Positions 42,368 through 53,245 of a stretch of DNA of 64,000 nucleotides are shown here, piece after piece (within the stretch, counting starts at the first letter, position 1; the number at the start of each line of letters is the position of its first letter). The stretch is from JACDBZ01 sp036262075 (GTDB lineage Bacteria; Chloroflexota; Limnocylindria; QHBO01), in contig DATAJO010000031.1 of assembly GCA_036262075.1 (NCBI GenBank), positions 1-64,000 on the forward strand. The letters run 5' to 3'. The translations under genes were made by a program, and so were the position numbers. The notes below the pieces were generated by a model. That model saw only the letters and a list, made by a program, of their open reading frames with translations, did no database searches and was not told the origin of the DNA.

Positions 42368-44281
42368 TCAGTTCGCCGTCACGAGGCTGAAGTCGTTCGG
42401 ATCCAGGCGCAGGTCCTGGTCGAGGTCGTAGTACAGCTGGAGGAAGTACTTCACGACCTCGGCCGAGACGTTGCCGGGCACGACGGCCGAGTAGTTGAAG
42501 CTCACGATGGCCAGCTCGGCATCGGTGGCGCCGGGGGCCGACGGCAGGTAGGCGACGAACCAGGAGTGGAACGGGAGCGTGCCCTCCTCGGTCAGCTCGC
42601 CGAACTCGGCGGTGCCGGTCTTGCCGGACAGGGCTCCCGGCAGGTCGAGGTCACGGATGTTGTAGGCGTGTCCCGACGTGATCACCTCGCGCGCGCCGAT
42701 GCGCATCGTCTGCAGCGTCTCCGCATCCGCGTCGATGGTGTGGATGACCTCGGGCTCGTAGGCCGCGACGAGCTCGCCGTTCTCGTCGGTCTCGCCACGC
42801 ACGATCATCGGCCGCATGAGATCGCCGCCGTTCGCCACCGCGGCGTAGGCGTTGAGGACCTGGAGCGGCGTGACGGCGATGACGTTCTGGCCGATGCCGG
42901 CCTGCGCGACCTCGCCGGTGAACACCCCGGCGCGGCCCTGCTGGCGCGCCCACTCGGTGCTCGCGATGATCCCCGGCTCCTCGCCCGGCAGGCGGATGCC
43001 CGATCGCGCCCCGAAGCCGAGCTCGTGCGCCCACTCGGCCAGCGGGTCGATGCCGGTGTGGATCGCCATCTGATAGAAGAACGTGTCCGAGCTCTTGGCG
43101 AACGCGGCGATCATGTCGAGCGGCCCGAACCCCTGGCGGTTCCAGTCGTACAGGCACTCTCCGGCCGGTGCGCCGGGGATCTGGTAGCACCCGTACGTCG
43201 GCCACTGTCGCCCCGGCGTCGTGACGCCCTCCTCCATGGCCGCGATCCCGGTCACCAGCTTGTAGGTCGAGCCCGGCGGGTAGATGTCGCTGATGGCGTG
43301 GTTGCGGAGCGGCCGATCGGGATCGGCGAGGTAGACCGCGAAGTCGTCGGCGCTGATGCCGCCGGCGAAGTCGTTGTTGTCGTAGGCCGGCAGCGACACC
43401 ATGGCCAGGATCTCGCCGGTCTGCGGGTTCATCACCACCGTGACGCCCTGGCTGACGCCGGCCACCTCCATGCCCCAGGTCAGCGCCTGGGTCGCGAGCC
43501 GCTGGGTCTCGGCATCGATCGTCAGCATGAGGTTGCGGCCGGGCACGGGCTCGCGGATGGTGCGGACGACGCGCACCTCGCGGCCGGAGGCGTCGCGCTC
43601 GACGAGCTTTGCGCCGTACGTCCCGCGCAGCTCGGTCTCGAACGAGGCCTCGACGCCGGCCTTGCCGATCGTGTCGTTGCGCAGGTAGCCCGCATCGGCC
43701 AGCTCGATGAGCTCGTCACGGCTGATCGGTCCCGTGTAGCCGACGACGTGGGAGAGGAGCGTCCCGTCGACCCCGCCGGTCTCGTCGAGGTAGCTGCGGA
43801 TCGGCTCGACCTCGACCACGATGCCCGGGAGCGAGGCCGCCTCCTCGCCGATGATCAGGGCGGCGTCGCGCTCGACGCCACGGACGATGGGCACGAGCTC
43901 GAACGGCGACCCCTGGAACGCCTCGAGCCGATCGCGCAGGGCCGACATCGGCGTGTCCGTCAGGTCGGCGACCCGCGCCAGGACCCGGAAGCGCGCCTCG
44001 TCGGGGAGGTCGGCGGGGCGGACATTCACCGTCCACGACGGCGTGTTGACAGCAATGGGCCGTCCGGCGCGGTCGAAGATCAGGCCGCGGGGAGCGAGGA
44101 TCGGCACCTCGGCCGTGCGATCGGCCGCCGCCCGGCTGGCGTACTCCTCGCCGCTCACGACCTGGAGCTGGAACAGGCGGCCCGACAGGGCGACGAACAG
44201 GAGCGCCGCGGCAACGCCGAAGGCGATGAACCGCGGGCGCGAGCGCCGGAGATCGAGGCGGCCGTCGTTGAGGTCAGCCAT
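42368..44281 (-). CDS. mrdA: Penicillin-binding protein 2 (elongasome transpeptidase)
   Basis: A 637-residue class B PBP. One N-terminal membrane helix (about 17-36) is followed by the dimerisation/pedestal domain (LAPRGLIFDRAGRPIAVN) and the transpeptidase. The active site is S338-T-Y-K341 (PPGSTYKLVT), the second motif is SSD (KSSDTFFYQM), and KTG is in LSGKTGTAEFG. It cross-links lateral wall peptidoglycan with RodA. It follows mreD by 3 bp. Confidence 0.94.
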   Translation of the reverse strand: MADLNDGRLDLRRSRPRFIAFGVAAALLFVALSGRLFQLQVVSGEEYASRAAADRTAEVPILAPRGLIFDRAGRPIAVNTPSWTVNVRPADLPDEARFRVLARVADLTDTPMSALRDRLEAFQGSPFELVPIVRGVERDAALIIGEEAASLPGIVVEVEPIRSYLDETGGVDGTLLSHVVGYTGPISRDELIELADAGYLRNDTIGKAGVEASFETELRGTYGAKLVERDASGREVRVVRTIREPVPGRNLMLTIDAETQRLATQALTWGMEVAGVSQGVTVVMNPQTGEILAMVSLPAYDNNDFAGGISADDFAVYLADPDRPLRNHAISDIYPPGSTYKLVTGIAAMEEGVTTPGRQWPTYGCYQIPGAPAGECLYDWNRQGFGPLDMIAAFAKSSDTFFYQMAIHTGIDPLAEWAHELGFGARSGIRLPGEEPGIIASTEWARQQGRAGVFTGEVAQAGIGQNVIAVTPLQVLNAYAAVANGGDLMRPMIVRGETDENGELVAAYEPEVIHTIDADAETLQTMRIGAREVITSGHAYNIRDLDLPGALSGKTGTAEFGELTEEGTLPFHSWFVAYLPSAPGATDAELAIVSFNYSAVVPGNVSAEVVKYFLQLYYDLDQDLRLDPNDFSLVTAN

Positions 44282-44284
44282 CGG

Positions 44285-44827
44285 TCACCATGCCGTGGCC
44301 GTCTCGTCCGGCACGGTCCGCGCCGCGATGGCCCGTGCGGGGAGGAGGAAGATGGTCGTCGTCACCGCGTTCAGGACGGCGGCGCTGACCATGACGTCGC
44401 TCGGCCAGCCGGCCGCCGGCGCATCAGTCACGAGCTGCGACAGGGCGAGACCGACGGCATCGGCCACGATCGAGCCGAGGAAGGCCGCGGCGATCGGGAG
44501 CACCCACACCGTGCGACCGATGAGCCGCTGCGCGCCGGCAACGAGCGCCGCGACGACGAGGAGGACGAGGGGGACCGATCCGAGGGGCTCGCCGACGAGA
44601 AGGTTGACCGTCAGGCCGCCCACGAAGGCCCAGGTGATCCCCGGCAGGAAGCCCGCGAACGCCGTGACGAGGACGACGGCGACGAGCATGAGGTTCGGCC
44701 GGGCGCCGGCGATGACGATGACCGGCGCGATCGAGGCATGGACGATGCCGGCGATGATGGCGAGAAGCGGGCTGAGGTAGGTGATCGGTACGACCCTGCG
44801 AACAGCAGTGGGGAGGTGCGACGGCAC
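44285..44827 (-). CDS. mreD: MreD-like rod shape protein
   Basis: About 180 residues with five predicted membrane helices (LSPLLAIIAGIVHASIAP, PNLMLVAVVLVTAFAGFLPG and so on). Position directly before mrdA-rodA and the small polytopic layout indicate MreD; sequence alone is weak. mreC is not adjacent. The only start codon near the first helix is GTG 44827, just 4 nt after the -10, so the exact start is uncertain. Confidence 0.7.
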   Translation of the reverse strand: MPSHLPTAVRRVVPITYLSPLLAIIAGIVHASIAPVIVIAGARPNLMLVAVVLVTAFAGFLPGITWAFVGGLTVNLLVGEPLGSVPLVLLVVAALVAGAQRLIGRTVWVLPIAAAFLGSIVADAVGLALSQLVTDAPAAGWPSDVMVSAAVLNAVTTTIFLLPARAIAARTVPDETATAW

Positions 44828-44831
44828 CTGA

Positions 44832-44837
44832 AGTATA
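44832..44837 (-). promoter_or_regulatory. -10 element of mreD-mrdA-rodA
   Basis: CGTATACTTC on the minus strand. It lies only 4 nt before the chosen GTG, so either the transcript is leaderless or translation begins elsewhere. Confidence 0.4.
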
Positions 44838-44874
44838 CGGTCAGGCCCGTCCTCCTCAGCCGGGCCGATCGTCA

Positions 44875-44890
44875 CGTTTCCCGTGAAACA
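44875..44890. promoter_or_regulatory. parS centromere-like site
   Basis: CGTTTCCCGTGAAACA matches the bacterial parS consensus TGTTTCACGTGAAACA at 14 of 16 positions, including both TTTC/GAAA arms. It lies about 115 bp before parA, the normal neighbourhood for a chromosomal ParB-binding site. Confidence 0.8.
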
Positions 44891-44894
44891 TTGG

Positions 44895-44903
44895 TGTGGA
44901 TAA
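44895..44903. promoter_or_regulatory. Single perfect DnaA box
   Basis: TGTGGATAA is the exact complement of TTATCCACA, 5 bp from the parS-like site. Only one clear copy is seen. It may tie ParABS or gyrB expression to replication initiation, or mark the edge of an origin region. Confidence 0.6.
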
Positions 44904-44924
44904 CCCGCCGTCGGGCGGCTCGGA

Positions 44925-44955
44925 TAAGCGGCCGGTAAGCGGCCGGTAAGCGCCG
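44925..44955. repeat. 11-bp direct repeats near parS
   Basis: TAAGCGGCCGG occurs at 44925-44935 and 44936-44946, with a third partial copy TAAGCG at 44947. The period equals one helical turn, and the GCGGCCGG core is partly palindromic. Located between the DnaA box and the parA -10. Confidence 0.65.
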
Positions 44956-44962
44956 AAACTGG

Positions 44963-44983
44963 TAGAATGGGGGTGCCCATTCT
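44963..44983 (+). promoter_or_regulatory. parAB promoter with overlapping palindrome
   Basis: The -10 is TAGAAT (44963-44968), preceded by GG. A perfect inverted repeat, AGAATGGG and CCCATTCT with a 4-nt spacer (44964-44983), covers the -10 and the expected start site. This fits an operator for autorepression. The parA GTG is at 45004. Confidence 0.6.
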
Positions 44984-45003
44984 GAACTCGCAGCGGAGCG
45001 CGC

Positions 45004-45765
45004 GTGGTCCGGGTCACGGCCTGTACGAACCAGAAGGGCGGAGTCGGCAAGACGACCACGGTCGTCAACCTGGCAGCCTACCTCGCCCTCTCCGGCACAC
45101 GGACTCTCGTCATCGATCTCGACCCGCAGGGGAACGCCACGAGCGGCCTCGGAGTCGACCGACGATCCATCGAGCGATCGACGTACGACGCCCTCGTCGA
45201 CCGAGCGCCGCTGGCTGACGTCATCACGCCGACGAGCGTCGAGGGACTCGACCTCGTCCCGTCGACGCCCGCGCTCTCCGGGGCCGAGATCGAGCTGGTG
45301 GGCGTCACGGCGCGCGAGCGCCGGCTGGCCGCGAGCCTGGCAGTGCTCGATGGCCGGTACGACCGCATCCTCATCGACTGCCCGCCGTCCCTCGGCCTGT
45401 TGACGGTGAACGCCTTGACCGCGGCGGACGGGGTGCTCATCCCGATCCAGACCGAGTACTACGCCCTGGAGGGCCTGAGCCAGCTGGTGAACACCATTCG
45501 ACGCGTCCGGGAGGGCCTCAACCCTCGCCTCGAGATCGAGGGCGTGCTGCTCACGATGTACGACGCGCGCACGAACCTGTCGGCCCAGGTGGCCTCGGAG
45601 GTCCGTCGCCACATGAACGGCACGGTCTACCAGACGGTCGTGCCGCGCTCCGTCCGGCTCTCCGAGGCGCCGAGCCACGGCCTGCCGATCGCGCTCTACG
45701 ACCCCGCCTCGCGGGGCGCGAGCGCGTATCGCGAGCTGGCCGGCGAGGTCGTCGCACGTGGGTAG
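45004..45765 (+). CDS. parA: Chromosome partitioning ATPase ParA (Soj)
   Basis: A 253-residue protein with a deviant Walker A (QKGGVGKTTTVVNLAA) directly at the N-terminus, so it lacks the plasmid-type HTH extension. ATPase motifs DLDPQGNATSGLG and LIDCPPSLGLLTVNAL follow. GTG start. It works with ParB on parS to segregate origins. The last 8 bp overlap parB. Confidence 0.95.
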   Translation: MVRVTACTNQKGGVGKTTTVVNLAAYLALSGTRTLVIDLDPQGNATSGLGVDRRSIERSTYDALVDRAPLADVITPTSVEGLDLVPSTPALSGAEIELVGVTARERRLAASLAVLDGRYDRILIDCPPSLGLLTVNALTAADGVLIPIQTEYYALEGLSQLVNTIRRVREGLNPRLEIEGVLLTMYDARTNLSAQVASEVRRHMNGTVYQTVVPRSVRLSEAPSHGLPIALYDPASRGASAYRELAGEVVARG

Positions 45766-46693
45766 CTCACCGATGCGCGGCCAGCGCGCCTTCGGCCTCG
45801 GTCGCGGCCTCGACGCGCTCATCCCCGGCTCCGGGGACGACCGGGGCGTGCTCGAGATCGCCATCGATCGGATCGAGCGCAACCCGGACCAGCCCCGCAC
45901 GACGTTCGACGAGGAGCAGCTCGGCGAGCTCGCCGCCTCGATCGCGGTCCACGGGGTCATCCAGCCGCTCGTCGTACGCTCCCGTGCCGATGGCTCGTAC
46001 CAGCTCATCGCCGGGGAGCGTCGGCTCCGTGCCGCACGCCTCGCCGGCCTCGCGACCGTGCCCGCCGTCGTGCGGGACGCGGCCGAGGGCGAGTCGTCGC
46101 TCGAGCTGGCGCTCATCGAGAACCTCCAGCGCGAGGACCTGAACGCGATCGAGACCGCGCTGGCGTACCGCGAGCTCATCGATCGGTTCGGGCTGACCCA
46201 CGAGGCGGTCGCCCGTCAGGTCGGCAAGAGCCGCGTCGCGATCAGCAACGCGCTCCGCCTCCTCGACCTCGCGCCCGAGACGCGCCAGGCGATCGTCGAG
46301 GGACGGATCAGCGAGGGCCACGGCCGGGCCCTGGCGGCAATCACCGTGCCGGCACTCCAGCGCGCCGTGCTCCAGGTCGTCCTCGAGCGCGGCCTCAGCG
46401 TGCGACAGACCGAGGAGCTCGTCCGGCGCAAGCGGACCGAGCCGCCCGCGGCGCGCGAGCGGACGCCCCTCAGCCACGACCTCGCCGACGTCGAGGCACA
46501 GCTCCGCGGCATCCTCGCCACGAAGGTGGGAATCGTGCGGACCCGGCGTGGCGGCCGGCTCGTCATCGACTTCTACAGCGACGAGGAGCTCGACCGCCTG
46601 TATTCGATCATCACCCGTGGTGCGACCGGTGGCGCAAATGGCGTCACCACCGACGCGCCGCTCTCCGAGCACGAGGTAGCCCCCACCCCATGA
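45758..46693 (+). CDS. parB: Chromosome partitioning protein ParB (Spo0J)
   Basis: A 311-residue protein. The N-terminus has the ParA-stimulating FGLGRGLDALIPG segment, then the CTPase domain (NPDQPRTTFDEEQL, IAGERRLRAARLAG), ENLQREDLNAIE, and the parS-binding HTH (THEAVARQVGKSRVAISNAL). The C-terminal dimer domain ends near 300. Start GTG 45758 overlaps parA; ATG 45773 is an alternative. The stop overlaps the gyrB ATG (ATGA). Confidence 0.95.
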   Translation: MGSSPMRGQRAFGLGRGLDALIPGSGDDRGVLEIAIDRIERNPDQPRTTFDEEQLGELAASIAVHGVIQPLVVRSRADGSYQLIAGERRLRAARLAGLATVPAVVRDAAEGESSLELALIENLQREDLNAIETALAYRELIDRFGLTHEAVARQVGKSRVAISNALRLLDLAPETRQAIVEGRISEGHGRALAAITVPALQRAVLQVVLERGLSVRQTEELVRRKRTEPPAARERTPLSHDLADVEAQLRGILATKVGIVRTRRGGRLVIDFYSDEELDRLYSIITRGATGGANGVTTDAPLSEHEVAPTP

Positions 46694-48666
46694 CCGTCGA
46701 ACGCGCCACGAGGAGCCGCCGCAGCGCCTCTTCCAGCTACACCGCCGCGAACATCCAGGTCCTCGAGGGCCTGCAGGCGGTGCGGAAGCGGCCGGGCATG
46801 TACATCGGCTCGACCGATGCCCGCGGCCTCCACCAGCTCGTCTGGGAGGTCGTCGACAACAGCATCGACGAGGCGATGGCCAACCAGGCCACGCGCATCG
46901 ACGTCGTCATCCACGCCGATGGCCGCTGCGAGGTCGTCGACGACGGCCGCGGCATCCCGGTCGACAAGCACGCGACCGGCAAGAGCGCCCTCGAGGTGAT
47001 CATGACCGTCCTCCACGCCGGTGGGAAGTTCGGCGGTGGCGGCTACAAGGTGTCCGGCGGCCTCCACGGCGTCGGCGTGAGCGTCGTCAACGCACTCAGC
47101 TCCGAGATGCGGGTCGAGGTCCTGCGCGACGGCAAGCGCTACGTCCAGGAGTACGTCCGCGGCGTGCCGCAGGGGCCGGTCAAGCAGTCGGGCGGCGTGG
47201 CCGAGGCGAACAAGGGCCTGGATCCGGGCTGGAAGCGCCTCCACGGCACGCGCACGTTCTTCAAGCCGGACCCCGAGATCTTCGAGACGCTCGACTTCAG
47301 CTGGGAGACGATCAGCACCCGGATGCGCGAGTCGGCGTACCTGAACAAGGGCCTGTGGATCTGCCTGCGCGACCTGCGCGCCGACCGCGAGAAGAACTTC
47401 TTCTTCCAGGGCGGCGTGACGAGCTTCGTCCGCCACCTCAACCGGCGGCGCGACGTCCTCAACCCGCGGCCGATCTACGTCGAGCGGCTCGTGGACTCGA
47501 CGAACGTCGAGGTCGCGCTCCAGTACAACGACGGCTTCGCCGAGACGGTGCTGGCGTTCGCGAACAATATCCACACCGTCGACGGTGGCACGCACGTCGC
47601 CGGCTTCCGCGCCGCGCTGACGAGCTCGCTGAACACGTGGGCCCGCAAGTCCGGGACGCTGTCCGAGAAGGAGGCGAACCTGTCGGGCGACGACGTCCGC
47701 GAGGGCCTCACGGCGGTCATCAGCGTCAAGCTCACCGATCCGCAGTTCGAGGGCCAGACGAAGGCCAAGCTCGGCAATGCCGACATCAAGGGCATCGTCC
47801 AGACCGTCGTGACCGAGGGCATCATCCAGCACCTCGAGGAGAACCCGGCCGATGGGCGCCGGATCATCGAGAAGTGCCTGACCGCGGCCCGCGCGCGCGA
47901 GGCCGCCCGCAAGGCGCGTGACCTCGTCATTCGCAAGGGCGCGCTCGAGGGGATGGCGCTGCCCGGCAAGCTGGCCGACTGCCAGGAGCGCGACCCGGCT
48001 CGATCGGAGCTGTACATCGTCGAGGGCGACTCGGCAGGTGGTTCGGCGAAGCAGGGACGCGATCGGCGCTTCCAGGCGGTGCTGCCGATGTTCGGCAAGA
48101 TGCTGAACGTCGAGAAGGCGCGCCTCGACCGGGTGCTGTCGAGCGACAAGATCAGGCCGCTCGTCATCGCCCTCGGCGCCGGCATCGGCGAGACGTTCGA
48201 CATCGCCAAGCTGCGCTATCACCGCATCTGCCTCCTGTCGGACGCCGATGTCGACGGGGCGCATATCAGCACGCTGCTGCTCACCTTCTTCTACCGGCAC
48301 ATGCCCGAGGTGATCGAGAACGGCTACCTCTACATCTGCCAGCCACCGCTGTACCGGATCAGCACCGGCAAGGTGACGCGCTACGCGGCCAACGAGAAGG
48401 AACGCGACGCGGCGATCAAGGAGCTCTCCCGCGACGGCAAGACGAAGAACGTCTCCGTCCAGCGCTTCAAGGGCCTGGGCGAGATGAACGCCGATCAGCT
48501 GTGGGAGACGACGATGAACCCCGACACCCGCACGCTGCTGAAGGTCGAGGTCAGCGACGCGGCGGAGGCCGACGAGGTCTTCAGCACGCTCATGGGCGAG
48601 AAGGTCGAGCCGCGGCGCGACTTCATCCGCGGCGAGGCCCGCAAGGTCCGGAACCTCGACATCTAG
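46690..48666 (+). CDS. gyrB: DNA gyrase subunit B
   Basis: A 658-residue type IIA topoisomerase ATPase subunit. GHKL motifs: WEVVDNSIDEAMA, VVDDGRGIPVDKH and GGLHGVGVSVVNALS. The TOPRIM metal site shows EGDSAGGSAKQGRDRRFQA and DADVDGAHIST. Typical length without the enterobacterial insert. It is translationally coupled to parB, an unusual link between segregation and supercoiling genes; gyrA is 0.9 kb downstream. Could in principle be ParE, but the paired gyrA has a gyrase box. Confidence 0.95.
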   Translation: MTVERATRSRRSASSSYTAANIQVLEGLQAVRKRPGMYIGSTDARGLHQLVWEVVDNSIDEAMANQATRIDVVIHADGRCEVVDDGRGIPVDKHATGKSALEVIMTVLHAGGKFGGGGYKVSGGLHGVGVSVVNALSSEMRVEVLRDGKRYVQEYVRGVPQGPVKQSGGVAEANKGLDPGWKRLHGTRTFFKPDPEIFETLDFSWETISTRMRESAYLNKGLWICLRDLRADREKNFFFQGGVTSFVRHLNRRRDVLNPRPIYVERLVDSTNVEVALQYNDGFAETVLAFANNIHTVDGGTHVAGFRAALTSSLNTWARKSGTLSEKEANLSGDDVREGLTAVISVKLTDPQFEGQTKAKLGNADIKGIVQTVVTEGIIQHLEENPADGRRIIEKCLTAARAREAARKARDLVIRKGALEGMALPGKLADCQERDPARSELYIVEGDSAGGSAKQGRDRRFQAVLPMFGKMLNVEKARLDRVLSSDKIRPLVIALGAGIGETFDIAKLRYHRICLLSDADVDGAHISTLLLTFFYRHMPEVIENGYLYICQPPLYRISTGKVTRYAANEKERDAAIKELSRDGKTKNVSVQRFKGLGEMNADQLWETTMNPDTRTLLKVEVSDAAEADEVFSTLMGEKVEPRRDFIRGEARKVRNLDI

Positions 48667-48709
48667 GCCATCAGAGATCGGAACCGATACACACGAGGCG
48701 ACGAGCACG

Positions 48710-48961
48710 ATGCCATCACGACACGCGGCCGATATCCGGCAGGTGGCCCAGAAGACCGGCCGCACGCTGGAGGAATGGTCCGAGCTCCTCGAGGCGAACG
48801 GCATCGGGGATCGCCGGGAGGCGGTGAACTTCCTGCGCGACTACCACGCCGTCAGCCACGCGTTCGCGCTCGCCATCGCCAACCACTGCCTGCGCCGGTC
48901 CGACGACGACGAGTGGAGCGAGTACGGCGGCGGCGACTACGACGAGAACGAGCCCTGGTGA
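48710..48961 (+). CDS. Small DUF4287-like protein
   Basis: An 83-residue soluble protein. The core QVAQKTGRTLEEWSELLEAN, followed by EAVNFLRDYHAVSHAFALAI, resembles DUF4287 domains. The tail is acidic and aromatic. Function unknown. It sits between gyrB (43 bp) and a thioesterase, whose start overlaps its stop. Confidence 0.7.
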   Translation: MPSRHAADIRQVAQKTGRTLEEWSELLEANGIGDRREAVNFLRDYHAVSHAFALAIANHCLRRSDDDEWSEYGGGDYDENEPW

Positions 48962-48963
48962 CG

Positions 48964-49476
48964 ATGACCCGCGAGCGCGAGACCATCGGCACGAGCCGCG
49001 AGATCGTCGCGGCCGATGGCCGGCGCTACGCGTTCGCCGATCACAACTGCTTCGCCTGTGGGGCGGAGAACCCGATCGGCATGCACCTCCATATCGAGCT
49101 CGGCGACGCGACGGCGCGGACGCGCTGGACGGTCGGCGACGACTTCGTCGGCTGGAGCGACAAGCTCCACGGCGGGATCATCGCCACGCTCCTCGACGAG
49201 GTCATGGCCTGGGCGCCGTCGAGCTTCGACTCGTGGGCGGTCACGGCCGAGATGAGCGTGCGCTATCGGTCGCCGGCCACTCCGGGCGAGGAGCTGGTCG
49301 CCGAGGGCCGGGTCGTGGAGCGCCGGCGGCGGATCTACGCGGTGACCGGGGAGGTCCGCGGGGCGGACGGACGGCTCGTCGCCACCGGCTCCGGCCGCTA
49401 CCTCGGCGCCACGCCGAGCGCCAAGGCCGAGCTGAAGGAGCGCTACGGCGTCGCTCCGGGCGTCGGCGGCGAGTAG
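48964..49476 (+). CDS. PaaI-type hotdog thioesterase
   Basis: A 170-residue hotdog-fold protein. NCFACGAENPIGMHLH begins the domain; the active helix is LHGGIIATLLDEVMAWA with the usual Asp-like acid as Glu/Asp (LLDE); SVRYRSPATPGEEL follows. Substrate is probably an acyl-CoA; unknown. ATG 48964 is preferred; GTG 48958, overlapping the previous stop, is possible. The 3' end has an 8-bp tandem repeat. Confidence 0.85.
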   Translation: MTRERETIGTSREIVAADGRRYAFADHNCFACGAENPIGMHLHIELGDATARTRWTVGDDFVGWSDKLHGGIIATLLDEVMAWAPSSFDSWAVTAEMSVRYRSPATPGEELVAEGRVVERRRRIYAVTGEVRGADGRLVATGSGRYLGATPSAKAELKERYGVAPGVGGE

Positions 49477-49491
49477 GCGAGTAGGCGAGTA
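49468..49491 (+). repeat. 8-bp tandem repeat (GGCGAGTA)3
   Basis: Three perfect units spanning the stop codon of the thioesterase gene. Each unit contains TAG, so slippage would not remove the stop. Confidence 0.8.
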
Positions 49492-49587
49492 GGCTGGCCG
49501 ATGATGCGACAGAACACGACAACCGCGACACGATTCGAGCCGGTCGGCGCGCAGGCGCCGCATCGGCTGGGCAACGAGGAGTAACCG

Positions 49588-52101
<2,514 letters not shown>

Positions 52102-52159
52102 CGGCCACCGCCGGTGCCGGCGCGCAGCGCGGGCCGGCATGACGAGGCGAGCGGTCCGG

Positions 52160-52165
52160 TAGAAT
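52160..52165 (+). promoter_or_regulatory. -10 element of prs
   Basis: CCGGTAGAATCGG; same hexamer as at parA. The leader to GTG 52202 is about 30 nt. Confidence 0.45.
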
Positions 52166-52201
52166 CGGTGGGCAGGACCCAGCGCCGCAGAGGACGACGC
52201 C

Positions 52202-53245
52202 GTGTACGCCGACGAGTTCAGTATCTACGCCGGCAACGCCAACCGCCCGCTCGCCGAGCGCATCTGCCGCTACCTCGGAACCGAGATCGGCGCGGTCGAG
52301 GTCTTCCAGTTCGCGAACGAGAACATCTTCGTCCGCATCCTCGACAACGTTCGGGAGCAGGACGTCTTCCTCGTCCAGCCCACGAGCCGCCCGGTGAACG
52401 ACTCGATCATGGAGCTGCTGATCATGATCGACGCGTTCAAGCGCGCATCGGCAGGACGGATCACCGCCGTCATCCCGTACTACTCCTACGGCCGATCCGA
52501 CAAGAAGGACCAGCCCCGGGTGCCGATCACAGCGCGCCTCGTGGCCGACATGCTGACCGTGGCGGGCGCCGACCGCGTCCTGACCATGGACCTCCACCAG
52601 GGCCAGATCCAGGGCTTCTTCAGCATCCCGGTCGACGAGCTGACCGCGGTCAACGTCCTCGCCGCGTACGTCAAGGAGAAGCAGCTCGAGGATCTCGTCG
52701 TGGTCACCGACCTCGGCTTCGCGAAGCGCGCCCGCGCGTTCGCCGAGCTGCTCAACGTCCCGCTCGCCATCGTCGAGAAGCGGCGCGTCGGGAACGCCGA
52801 CCGCGCCGACGTCATGAACGTCATCGGCGAGGTGCGCGGTAAGCGGTGCATCGTCGTCGACGACGAGTTCAACACCGCCGGCACGCTGATCGAGACCGTC
52901 GAGGCGCTCCAGCGCCAGGACGTGAGCGAGATCTACGCCGCCGCCAGCCACGGCATCTTCTCGCCGCCGGCCCTCGAGCGGATCGCGGCCAGCTCGCTGA
53001 AGGAGGTCATCGTCACCGACACGATCCCGCTGCCGCCGGACGCCGACGACCCGCGCATCACCGTCCTGTCGGTGGCGCCGCTGTTCGGCGAGGCGATCCG
53101 CCGCATCCATCGCGGCGAGAGCGTCGGCGCGCTGTTCAGCTCGGAGACGGCGATGATCGAGGAGCTGACGTTCTGGGACGAGGGCGGGGAGTCGGGATCG
53201 GAGCCGGAGGTCGAGCGCGAGCCCTTTCGAGTGAGCGCCGGCTGA
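52202..53245 (+). CDS. prs: Ribose-phosphate pyrophosphokinase
   Basis: A 347-residue enzyme that makes PRPP from ribose 5-phosphate and ATP. Motifs: YAGNANRPLAERICRYL, QPTSRPVNDSIMELLIMIDA, IPYYSYGRSDKKDQPR (catalytic loop), TMDLHQGQIQGFF and the PRPP loop IVVDDEFNTAGTLIE. About 30 residues longer than usual, with an acidic Ser/Glu tail. GTG start. Its 3' end overlaps a convergent gene by 110 bp. Confidence 0.95.
   Translation: MYADEFSIYAGNANRPLAERICRYLGTEIGAVEVFQFANENIFVRILDNVREQDVFLVQPTSRPVNDSIMELLIMIDAFKRASAGRITAVIPYYSYGRSDKKDQPRVPITARLVADMLTVAGADRVLTMDLHQGQIQGFFSIPVDELTAVNVLAAYVKEKQLEDLVVVTDLGFAKRARAFAELLNVPLAIVEKRRVGNADRADVMNVIGEVRGKRCIVVDDEFNTAGTLIETVEALQRQDVSEIYAAASHGIFSPPALERIAASSLKEVIVTDTIPLPPDADDPRITVLSVAPLFGEAIRRIHRGESVGALFSSETAMIEELTFWDEGGESGSEPEVEREPFRVSAG

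Noticed and set aside
41726..44938. 1070-codon open frame on the plus strand
   Set aside because: It is antisense to rodA, mrdA and mreD, which have clear family motifs; composition is the mirror of high-GC coding DNA.
44860..45003. Full replication origin
   Set aside because: Only one DnaA box, no AT-rich unwinding region and no dnaA gene in the window.
52115..52139. Terminator after gyrA
   Set aside because: A good GC-rich inverted repeat exists (TGCCGGC/GCCGGCA) but no T-run follows on either strand, so the call is too weak.
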